Below are positions 1-5,928 of a DNA stretch of 8,410 bases, in pieces. The notes under the pieces were generated by a model. The model ran no database searches. It saw nothing but the letters and a program-made list of their open reading frames with translations, and had not been told where the DNA came from. Every line of letters starts with the position of its first letter. Position 1 is the stretch's first letter. The DNA lies in the NCBI GenBank assembly GCA_002412705.1, contig DHVO01000172.1, positions 1 to 8,410 of the forward strand. The letters are read 5' to 3'. The DNA is from Bacteroidales bacterium UBA5206. Lineage in GTDB: Bacteria; Bacteroidota; Bacteroidia; Bacteroidales; Tenuifilaceae. The translations under genes were made by a program, and so were the position numbers.

Positions 1-1520
1 TCAACATTCATGAGCTCGATGCCGCGTCAAACAACTCTGTAGATGGAATTAGGAATCTTATAGATCAGGTTCGCATTCCTCCCCAGCTTGGGCGCTACAG
101 TGTGTATATCATTGATGAGGTTCATATGCTTACCACAGCGGCATTCAATGCGTTCCTTAAAACGTTGGAGGAACCACCTGCCCATGCTGTGTTTATTCTA
201 GCTACAACCGAGAAGCATAAAATTATCCCAACTATCTTATCGCGATGCCAAATATTCGATTTTAATAGAATTAGGGTTGAGGATATGGTTGGTTTTCTTG
301 CCCAAATTTCGCAAAAGGAAAATGTAACCTACGAGATTGAGGCACTTAATATCATCTCCCAAAAGGCCGATGGCGCCATGCGCGATGCGCTATCCATATT
401 CGACCAAGTTGTTAGCTTTAGCGATGGACATATAACCTACCAAAAGGTAATAGATAACCTAAATGTTCTTGATTACCAGTACTACTTTAAGCTAACCGAA
501 GATTTTCTCTCTGGCGATTTTAGCGATGCGCTTCGCATATTCGATGAGTTGCTGTCAAAGGGTTTCGATGCCCAACAGTTTGTTTCTGGTCTTAGCATTC
601 ACTTTCGAAACTTATTGGTTTGCAAAAATCCGCAAACCATTCAATTGCTGGAAGTTGGTGCGGCAATTGCCGAGAGGTACAAGCAAATGGCATTACAAAG
701 TCCGCCCAATTTTCTTATACGGGCACTTGAGGTAGCCAATCAGTGCGATGTGACATTTAGGCAGAGTAGTAACCAGCGTTTACATGTAGAGTTAATGCTG
801 ATTCGGCTGAGCGAGCTGAATCAGCAAAAAAAAAATGAGCTAACCGATAGCTCTGTTGCTGAACCCATAAGTGGAGCAGGTCATGCTCAGCAATCCGTTG
901 CTAGCAAAGCATACCAAGCTGCTACTAGTAGTAGTGGTGGTGCCGAAGCCCCCAAAGCAATACCTAAGGTTGCCCCTAAATCAATTTCCATTCGCGAAGC
1001 GATGAGCGGCAAGGCTGCGCCTGAAGCTGCTAGGCCAAAGGAGCAGGAACCACAGCTCGCACAATCGACACCATTAGATTCGCATAGCGACACCATTGTT
1101 GATAGTGCTGATGATATTGAGGATTCCGACGAGCTACATGTGCCTGTTGAAGTTGTTGACTTTACCCAACAGGATTTGGAGCGTGAATGGAAAGCTTACG
1201 CTACACTAATTAGGGCATTAAAGCCTAGCTTATACAGCCTACTGGAGACCTATAGCCCCATTATTACCGATGGTTTTCATGTATCAATAACCCTGGAGAG
1301 TACCATACAACAGGAACTGTTTGTTCAATCGAAAGGCGACCTAACAAAGCATCTGCGCAAGGTGCTTAACAACAACCTTATTGATATTATAGAGGAGGTT
1401 GACGAAAAGGCTGTTGGCTCCGCAAAGCCCTACACTGCCGATGATAAGTTTAAGTTTATGTGCCAGAAAAATCCCACGTTGGTGAAGCTTAGGCAGCAGT
1501 TAAATCTTGATTTTTCCTAG
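1..1520 (+). CDS. dnaX: DNA polymerase III subunit gamma/tau (clamp loader ATPase), 5' end missing
   Basis: DnaX is the AAA+ motor subunit of the clamp loader, which opens the sliding clamp and loads it at primed DNA. The full-length tau form also binds the polymerase alpha subunit. The reading frame enters from outside the window; the first whole codon is at position 3, giving 505 visible residues to the TAG at 1518. By alignment from memory with E. coli DnaX, about 85-90 residues, including the Walker A loop, are missing. Visible motifs are the LDAASNNSVDGIR region (residues 5-17), Walker B IIDEVHM (36-42), the LKTLEEPP helix (about 52-59) and the TILSRC arginine-finger motif (about 77-82). 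Clamp-loader domain III follows to about residue 275. Next come a low-complexity Ala/Ser/Pro/Glu linker (about 280-370) and a C-terminal domain (about 380-505) of the kind seen in Bacteroidota DnaX, ending LNLDFS. A ten-A run at 826-835 lies at the end of domain III and may cause production of a short form. No terminator follows, so transcripts may read into the ferritin gene. Confidence 0.96.
   Translation, partial: NIHELDAASNNSVDGIRNLIDQVRIPPQLGRYSVYIIDEVHMLTTAAFNAFLKTLEEPPAHAVFILATTEKHKIIPTILSRCQIFDFNRIRVEDMVGFLAQISQKENVTYEIEALNIISQKADGAMRDALSIFDQVVSFSDGHITYQKVIDNLNVLDYQYYFKLTEDFLSGDFSDALRIFDELLSKGFDAQQFVSGLSIHFRNLLVCKNPQTIQLLEVGAAIAERYKQMALQSPPNFLIRALEVANQCDVTFRQSSNQRLHVELMLIRLSELNQQKKNELTDSSVAEPISGAGHAQQSVASKAYQAATSSSGGAEAPKAIPKVAPKSISIREAMSGKAAPEAARPKEQEPQLAQSTPLDSHSDTIVDSADDIEDSDELHVPVEVVDFTQQDLEREWKAYATLIRALKPSLYSLLETYSPIITDGFHVSITLESTIQQELFVQSKGDLTKHLRKVLNNNLIDIIEEVDEKAVGSAKPYTADDKFKFMCQKNPTLVKLRQQLNLDFS
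797..825 (+). promoter_or_regulatory. RNA hairpin abutting the 5' side of the dnaX A10 run
   Basis: The arms are 797-808 (gctgattcggct) and 814-825 (agctgaatcagc). They form 12 pairs with a single G·U wobble (805 with 817), around the 5-nt loop gagcg (809-813). The 3' arm ends at 825 and the A run begins at 826. This has the geometry of an intrinsic terminator with A's in place of U's. Hairpins placed like this have been reported to stimulate RNA polymerase slippage, for example in a Roseiflexus insertion sequence. The pairing is seen directly; the function is inferred. Confidence 0.6.
826..835 (+). promoter_or_regulatory. A10 slippery run in dnaX, candidate gamma/tau slippage or frameshift site
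   Basis: Ten consecutive A's are read in frame as CAA AAA AAA AAT (Q-K-K-N). An extra A in the mRNA, or a -1 ribosomal shift on A_AAA_AAA (827-833), brings TGA at 836-838 into frame, so the product ends Q-K-K-K. Loss of one A gives Q-K-K-M-S and then TAA at 841-843. Either event yields a protein stopping near E. coli residue 365, the boundary between domains III and IV, as gamma is expected to do. E. coli dnaX uses ribosomal frameshifting and Thermus dnaX uses RNA polymerase slippage on an A run. That this run works in the same way is inferred from sequence alone. Confidence 0.7.
837..853 (+). promoter_or_regulatory. Small RNA hairpin just downstream of the dnaX A10 run
   Basis: Perfect 6-bp arms gagcta (837-842) and tagctc (848-853) enclose the loop accga. 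The stem starts one base after the A run and three bases after the only zero-frame A_AAA_AAA heptamer. Stimulatory stems of -1 ribosomal frameshift sites usually lie 5-9 nt downstream, so the spacing here is short. It may contribute to frameshifting or may be coincidental. Confidence 0.35.
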
Positions 1521-1541
1521 GGTTTTTCGTCATTTATTTGG

Positions 1542-1549
1542 TATCTTTG
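1542..1549 (+). promoter_or_regulatory. Bacteroidota-type -7 promoter box for the ferritin gene
   Basis: TATCTTTG matches the TAnnTTTG -7 consensus recognised by the primary sigma factor of Bacteroidota. Transcription would start near 1555, leaving a leader of about 60 nt before the ATG at 1618. No convincing TTTG or TTG -33 element lies 19-21 bp upstream; the sequence there is the end of dnaX. The box lies 21 bp past the dnaX stop codon. Confidence 0.55.
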
Positions 1550-1551
1550 TT

Positions 1552-1571
1552 TGTCCTGTAACAACAGGTCA
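1552..1571 (+). repeat. Inverted repeat at the likely transcription start of the ferritin gene
   Basis: The sequence TGTCCTGT-AACA-ACAGGTCA has 8-base arms with one mismatch (1554 against 1569), around a 4-base spacer. It begins 2 bp after the -7 box, so it would cover or directly follow the transcription start. It could be an operator or a 5' leader hairpin. It does not resemble the usual Fur or PerR boxes, and no regulator can be named. Confidence 0.35.
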
Positions 1572-1617
1572 TGGGTTTAAGAGTACTAATTCAAAGTGTA
1601 ACATAAAAAACGTTGAT

Positions 1618-2130
1618 ATGATTAATAAGAGAGTAGAAACTGCTATTAATGAGCAGATTAATGCTGAACTATGGTCGGCATACCTTTACTTATCTATGTC
1701 GGCTTACTTTAACGAGATTGGCCTAAACGGCTTTGCAAACTGGATGCGCATTCAGTGGCAAGAGGAAACCGCCCATGCCATGAAGTTTTTTGGCTACTTG
1801 GCAGAGCGTGGCGGACGGGTTTTACTTAAACCTATTGCCGATGTACCTGCTCGTTGGGAAGGCCCACTTAATGCTTTTGAGGAGGTTTTAAAGCATGAAG
1901 AACATGTAACTTCGCTTATTAACAACCTTATGGATATAGCCATTGAGGAGAAGGATCATGCAACCAAAAGCTTCCTTCAGTGGTTTGTTGATGAGCAAGT
2001 TGAAGAAGAGGCTAGCGCACAGGAAATTATCGACAGCCTTAAACTTGTTGATGTTAAAGGCAACGGCTTGTTTATGCTTGATAGAGAGCTAAAACAACGC
2101 GTTTTTGTTGATCCTAATACCGCTGAATAA
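1618..2130 (+). CDS. ftnA: Non-haem bacterial ferritin (iron storage, ferroxidase)
   Basis: The protein is a 170-aa cytoplasmic ferritin. The family assembles into a 24-subunit shell that oxidises Fe(II) at ferroxidase centres and stores Fe(III) mineral. The ferroxidase ligands fall at the same numbers as in E. coli FtnA: Glu17, Glu50, His53, Glu94 and Gln127, with Glu49, Glu126, Glu129 and Glu130 available for the third iron site. Residue 52 is Ala, not the haem-ligand Met of bacterioferritin, so this is a non-haem ferritin. The length is typical of the family. The ATG at 1618 is chosen because the protein then begins MINKRVETAINEQ like other ferritins. The frame is open upstream to 1507, but that stretch holds the promoter and resembles no ferritin. 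The leader is A-rich with no Shine-Dalgarno sequence. The gene has its own -7 box and terminator, so it is probably monocistronic, possibly with some read-through from dnaX. Confidence 0.95.
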   Translation: MINKRVETAINEQINAELWSAYLYLSMSAYFNEIGLNGFANWMRIQWQEETAHAMKFFGYLAERGGRVLLKPIADVPARWEGPLNAFEEVLKHEEHVTSLINNLMDIAIEEKDHATKSFLQWFVDEQVEEEASAQEIIDSLKLVDVKGNGLFMLDRELKQRVFVDPNTAE

Positions 2131-2175
2131 CAAGCCGACCAAATTTCTCCAGAAGAAATGCGATTTGTTTTAGTT

Positions 2176-2201
2176 ACCCGGAAGAGATTCCGGGTTTTTT
2201 T
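2176..2201 (+). terminator. Intrinsic terminator after the ferritin gene
   Basis: A perfect 8-bp stem, acccggaa (2176-2183) with ttccgggt (2188-2195), is closed by a GAGA loop of the GNRA type. It is followed by a run of seven T's at 2195-2201. It lies 45 bp after the ferritin stop codon. Confidence 0.92.
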
Positions 2202-2218
2202 ATGCCATTATTGTTTAC

Positions 2219-2369
2219 TTAACCGCTTTTTCCTGCCATGATGTCCGATAAATTGAGTGGCTCCCTTTTTGCTAATAAATAGGTACTTGAGCGGTTAAAA
2301 ATCGTTATAGATGCCCTTAAACGTTGATATCGTTACAAAAATCAGGGATAATTCAAAAAAACGGTTAAA
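2219..2369 (+). repeat. Three copies of CGGTTAA in the secA upstream region
   Basis: The word occurs inverted at 2219-2225 (ttaaccg) and directly at 2292-2298 and 2362-2368, about 70-73 bp apart. The first two copies extend to a perfect 9-bp inverted repeat (2219-2227 with 2290-2298). The direct copies share eight bases, cggttaaa. The last copy overlaps the proposed secA -7 box. They could be binding sites for a regulator of secA; chance is not excluded. The 286-bp gap between the ferritin and secA genes otherwise holds only the terminator and the promoter. Confidence 0.25.
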
Positions 2370-2373
2370 TTTG
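2366..2373 (+). promoter_or_regulatory. Bacteroidota-type -7 promoter box for secA
   Basis: TAAATTTG fits TAnnTTTG exactly and lies 43 bp before the secA ATG, giving a leader of roughly 35-40 nt. No good -33 TTTG or TTG is found at the expected distance. The stretch between the box and the ATG is AT-rich without a Shine-Dalgarno sequence, as is usual in this phylum. Confidence 0.5.
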
Positions 2374-2416
2374 CTGGCTATCAAGTGGAAATATTAAAAT
2401 ACTAAATATCAACACA

Positions 2417-5400
2417 ATGAGTTTTATCAATCAGCTAGTTACAAAGCTTTTTGGGTCTAAATCAGAGCGAGATTTAAAAGAGCTAATGCCTATTGTTCAG
2501 CAAATTCAGGCCGCTTATCCTCGATTTGCTAGTTTAAGTAATGACGAGCTACGCACCGAAACCGCTAAGTTGCGCATGCAGATTAAGGAATACATTGCTG
2601 CCGACGAAGCAAAGGTGATAGAGCTTAAGTCTAAAATGGAATCCGACGAGCTGGATTACGATCAAAAGGAGAGCCTTTTTGCTGATGTTGATAAGCTTGA
2701 GAAGGGGATTGAGGATAAAATTGAGGAGATCCTATTAAAAATATTGCCCGAGGCATTCTCCATTGTAAAGGAAACTGCCCGCCGATTTGCTTCTAACGAA
2801 ACAATTGTAGTTACTGCAACCGAATTTGATAAGAACCTTGCCGCTAAAAAGGATTTTGTATCCATCGAGGGCGAAAAGGCAATCTATAAAAATCGCTGGA
2901 AAGCAGGCGGTAATGAGATTGTTTGGGATATGGTTCACTACGATGTGCAGCTTATTGGTGGTGTTGTACTTCATCAGGGAAAAATATCTGAGATGGCTAC
3001 AGGTGAGGGTAAAACCCTTGTAGCAACACTTCCTGTGTTCCTGAATGCTTTAGCTGGAAAAGGAGTACACGTAGTAACCGTTAACGACTACCTTGCTCGT
3101 CGTGACTCTGAGTGGATGGGCCCTCTATACGAGTTCCATGGACTTAGCGTTGATTGTATCGATAAGCATGAGCCCAACTCAAGCGCTCGTAGAGCAGCTT
3201 ACCTTGCCGATATCACCTTTGGTACAAACAACGAGTTTGGTTTTGACTACCTACGTGATAACATGGCACTATCGCCCGATGATTTGGTTCAGCGTAAGCA
3301 CCATTATGCCATTGTTGACGAGGTTGACTCCGTTCTAATTGACGACGCCCGTACTCCACTTATCATTTCTGGTCCTGTGCCAAAAGGCGACGACCAGATG
3401 TTTGAAGAGTTCAAACCAAAAGTTGAAAAGCTAGTTACAGCTCAGCGCGCATTGGTAACCAAACTTTTAGCTGATGCTAAAAAGCTCATCTCTGAAGGTA
3501 ACTCTGAAGAGGGTGGAAAGCTTCTTCTTCGTGCACATAAGGGATTACCTAAGTATAAACCTCTTATTAAGTACTTGAGTGAGCAGGGTGTAAAAGCACT
3601 TTTGCTAAAAACTGAGAACTACTATATGCAGGAGAATAACAAGAATATGCACATCGTAACCGATGACCTATTCTTTGTTATTGAAGAGAAGCAAAATTCC
3701 GTTGAGCTTACCGATAAAGGTATCGATTTAATGACCTCAGCATCGGAAGATGCCCAGTTCTTTATCCTACCTGATATTGGCTCGTCCATTGCCGAACTAG
3801 ATAAGAGCGGCAAAACTGGGCAAGACATGCTTACAGCAAAGGAGGAGATGCTTCGCGATTATGCCATTAAGTCGGAACGCGTTCATACCGTACACCAGCT
3901 ACTTAAAGCATACGCCATGTTTGAGCGCGATGTTGAGTATGTGGTTATGGATAACAAGGTAAAGATTGTTGATGAGCAAACTGGCCGTATTCTTGAGGGA
4001 CGCCGCTACTCCGATGGTCTTCACCAAGCTATTGAGGCAAAGGAACGCGTTAAGGTTGAGGCTGCTACCCAAACCTTTGCAACCGTTACCCTACAGAACT
4101 ACTTCCGTATGTACCACAAACTTGCTGGTATGACGGGTACTGCTGAGACTGAGGCAGGTGAGTTCTGGACAATTTATAAACTTGATGTAGTTGTAATTCC
4201 TACCAATCGCCCCATTGTTCGTAAGGATATGGAGGATTTGGTATATAAAACCAAGCGTGAGAAGTACAACGCGGTTATCGATGAGTGCGTTCGCCTTGTT
4301 GGGGAGAATCGCCCAGTACTTGTGGGTACAACCTCTGTTGAGGTATCGGAGCTGCTTAGCCGTATGCTTAAGCTAAAGGGCATAAAGCACAATGTACTTA
4401 ATGCTAAGCTTCACCAGCGAGAGGCCGATATTGTTGCCGAAGCAGGTCGTCCTGGAACGGTAACCATTGCAACCAACATGGCTGGTCGTGGTACCGACAT
4501 TAAGCTTACCCCAGAAACTAAAGCCGCAGGCGGTTTGGCCATTATTGGTACGGAGCGTCATGAGTCTCGTCGTGTCGACCGTCAGCTACGTGGTCGTGCT
4601 GGTCGTCAGGGTGACCCAGGTACATCTCAGTTCTTTGTTTCTCTTGAGGACGATTTGATGCGCCTATTCGGTTCAGACCGTATTGCCCGTATCATGGACC
4701 GTTTAGGTCTTGAGGAGGGTGAGGTTATTCAGCACTCCATGATTTCTAAATCCATAGAGCGTGCACAAAAGAAGGTAGAGGAGAATAACTTTGGCATACG
4801 TAAACGTTTGCTTGAGTATGATGATGTTATGAACTCTCAGCGTGAGGTTATTTACACACGTCGCCGCCACGCGCTATTCGGAGAGCGTATCGACATTGAT
4901 GTGTCTAACATGATTTACGATGTTTGTGCATCGGTTGTGGCTCAAGGACACGGTAACGTTGAGTTTGATGAGTTTAAATTAGATGTAATTCGTAGCCTAT
5001 CTGTAGAGGTGCCATTCTCCGAAAAGGAGTTTGTATCGGGTAATGTGGATGAGCTTACCGAGAAGCTTTATAAAACGGCAATTGATAATTACGAGTTTAA
5101 AGGAGCAAGCATTGCCCGTCAGGCGTATCCAGTAATAAAGGATGTGTTTGAAAAGCAATCGGCAATGTACGAAAACATTGTAGTACCAATATCCGATGGG
5201 CAGCGTATTTACCAAATTGTAGTTAACCTTAAAAAGTCTTACGAAACAGGAGGAAAGGATTTAATTCGTGGTTTTGCTAAAACGTCGAGCCTTATCACTG
5301 TTGACGAGTACTGGAAGGAGCACCTTCGCGAAATGGATGAGCTAAAGCAGAGCGTTCAAAACGCCACTTACGAGCAGAAGGATCCTTTGTTAATTTATAA

Positions 5401-5704
5401 GTTCGAGGCTTATGAGCTGTTCAAGGTGATGCTCGATAAGATGAATCGCGATGTGGTTTCAATCCTTATGAAGGCTCACATACCACTTCGGGATCCTAGT
5501 CAGGTTCACGAGGCTCGCCAGCAGCGTAAACTGGACATGAGCAAGTACGAAACCTCTAGAACCGATGCGCTAAACGCAGCAGCAAACACACAGCAGCGTA
5601 GCCAGGAACCAGTTAAGGCCGAGAAGCGTGTGGGTCGTAATGAGCCTTGTCCTTGCGGAAGCGGTAAAAAGTTTAAAAACTGCCATGGCCGCGACCTAGA
5701 TTAA
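2417..5704 (+). CDS. secA: Preprotein translocase ATPase SecA
   Basis: SecA is the cytoplasmic motor that pushes unfolded preproteins through the SecYEG channel using ATP. Motifs in order: Walker A MATGEGKT (193-200), FDYLRDN (276-282), Walker B IVDEVD (299-304) and DARTPLIISG (310-319). The second motor domain holds GTTSVE (637-642), TNMAGRGTD (686-694) and RQLRGRAGRQGDPG (722-735). The scaffold and two-helix finger region includes WKEHLREMDELKQ (966-978). A flexible linker (about 1034-1070) leads to the C-terminal zinc motif with Cys1078, Cys1080, Cys1089 and His1090, which in other SecA proteins binds SecB and phospholipid. At 1095 aa it is about 195 residues longer than E. coli SecA. The extra length comes mainly from a charged probable coiled-coil segment (about 58-103), a segment at about 127-172 and an insertion in the preprotein-binding domain (about 325-412). 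Long SecA proteins are usual in Bacteroidota. No frameshift or missing catalytic motif is seen. The gene has its own promoter and terminator. Confidence 0.98.
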   Translation: MSFINQLVTKLFGSKSERDLKELMPIVQQIQAAYPRFASLSNDELRTETAKLRMQIKEYIAADEAKVIELKSKMESDELDYDQKESLFADVDKLEKGIEDKIEEILLKILPEAFSIVKETARRFASNETIVVTATEFDKNLAAKKDFVSIEGEKAIYKNRWKAGGNEIVWDMVHYDVQLIGGVVLHQGKISEMATGEGKTLVATLPVFLNALAGKGVHVVTVNDYLARRDSEWMGPLYEFHGLSVDCIDKHEPNSSARRAAYLADITFGTNNEFGFDYLRDNMALSPDDLVQRKHHYAIVDEVDSVLIDDARTPLIISGPVPKGDDQMFEEFKPKVEKLVTAQRALVTKLLADAKKLISEGNSEEGGKLLLRAHKGLPKYKPLIKYLSEQGVKALLLKTENYYMQENNKNMHIVTDDLFFVIEEKQNSVELTDKGIDLMTSASEDAQFFILPDIGSSIAELDKSGKTGQDMLTAKEEMLRDYAIKSERVHTVHQLLKAYAMFERDVEYVVMDNKVKIVDEQTGRILEGRRYSDGLHQAIEAKERVKVEAATQTFATVTLQNYFRMYHKLAGMTGTAETEAGEFWTIYKLDVVVIPTNRPIVRKDMEDLVYKTKREKYNAVIDECVRLVGENRPVLVGTTSVEVSELLSRMLKLKGIKHNVLNAKLHQREADIVAEAGRPGTVTIATNMAGRGTDIKLTPETKAAGGLAIIGTERHESRRVDRQLRGRAGRQGDPGTSQFFVSLEDDLMRLFGSDRIARIMDRLGLEEGEVIQHSMISKSIERAQKKVEENNFGIRKRLLEYDDVMNSQREVIYTRRRHALFGERIDIDVSNMIYDVCASVVAQGHGNVEFDEFKLDVIRSLSVEVPFSEKEFVSGNVDELTEKLYKTAIDNYEFKGASIARQAYPVIKDVFEKQSAMYENIVVPISDGQRIYQIVVNLKKSYETGGKDLIRGFAKTSSLITVDEYWKEHLREMDELKQSVQNATYEQKDPLLIYKFEAYELFKVMLDKMNRDVVSILMKAHIPLRDPSQVHEARQQRKLDMSKYETSRTDALNAAANTQQRSQEPVKAEKRVGRNEPCPCGSGKKFKNCHGRDLD

Positions 5705-5731
5705 TGAATGTTTTACCATAATAAAATAGAT

Positions 5732-5770
5732 GTTGAAGCGAGGATATAGATTCCTCGCTTCAACTTTTTT
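5732..5770 (+). terminator. Intrinsic terminator after secA
   Basis: A perfect 13-bp stem, gttgaagcgagga (5732-5744) with tcctcgcttcaac (5752-5764), has a 7-nt loop and is followed by six T's at 5765-5770. It lies 27 bp after the secA stop codon and separates secA from argS. Confidence 0.95.
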
Positions 5771-5884
5771 AGGGCAATGTGAGTACTAGCGTTGCTTTTG
5801 CATAGAAGCACCCTTTACCACCTTAACAAAAAACAACAGCAAAAGTGCCGATAAACTTATGCAAAACACTATGGCTCTTACCCC

Positions 5885-5901
5885 TAAGTTTGTTATCTTT
5901 G
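5885..5901 (+). promoter_or_regulatory. Two tandem -7 promoter boxes for argS
   Basis: TAAGTTTG (5885-5892) and TATCTTTG (5894-5901) both fit TAnnTTTG and are offset by 9 bp. Transcription starts would lie near 5898 and 5907, giving leaders of about 20-30 nt before the ATG at 5929. No clear -33 TTTG or TTG is present for either box. The second box is identical to the one before the ferritin gene. The rest of the gap (5771-5884) shows no gene and no convincing RNA. Confidence 0.5.
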
Positions 5902-5928
5902 CCGAGTTTTAAAATTACCTGTAGATAG

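Noticed and set aside
797..835. The dnaX hairpin as an intrinsic terminator
   Set aside because: The hairpin is followed by A's, not U's, on the + strand, and on the minus strand the T run would come before the stem. It lies in the middle of an intact gene.
926..943. Short AGT/GGT-rich repeat in the dnaX linker
   Set aside because: It encodes a Ser/Gly stretch in a low-complexity interdomain linker, where such repeats are common.
887..1096. Minus-strand ORF within dnaX, and similar antisense ORFs within secA and argS
   Set aside because: They lie wholly inside well-supported genes, have no recognisable domains, and their lengths are typical of antisense shadows.
102..1520. dnaX starting at GTG 102
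   Set aside because: The same frame is open to the window edge and encodes conserved DnaX sequence (LDAASNNSVDGIR) before 102, so the gene is cut by the window and does not start there.
1507..1617. A longer ferritin start at ATT 1507
   Set aside because: The extra 37 residues overlap the dnaX end, the -7 box and the inverted repeat. They have no ferritin similarity, while ATG 1618 puts all ferroxidase residues at family numbering.
2238..2282. Micro-ORF of 14 codons (ATG ATG ... TAG) upstream of secA
   Set aside because: It has no ribosome-binding context, no arrest-peptide motif and no similarity I recognise. It lies upstream of the proposed secA promoter, so it would not be in the leader.
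1608..2330. 12-bp direct repeat aaacgttgatat at 1608-1619 and 2319-2330
   Set aside because: One or two exact 12-base matches are expected by chance in a window of this size, and the first copy runs into the ferritin start codon.
5796..5866. 9-bp inverted repeat ttttgcata/tatgcaaaa between secA and argS
   Set aside because: The 53-nt spacing, AT-rich arms and lack of a related element make chance the simplest reading.
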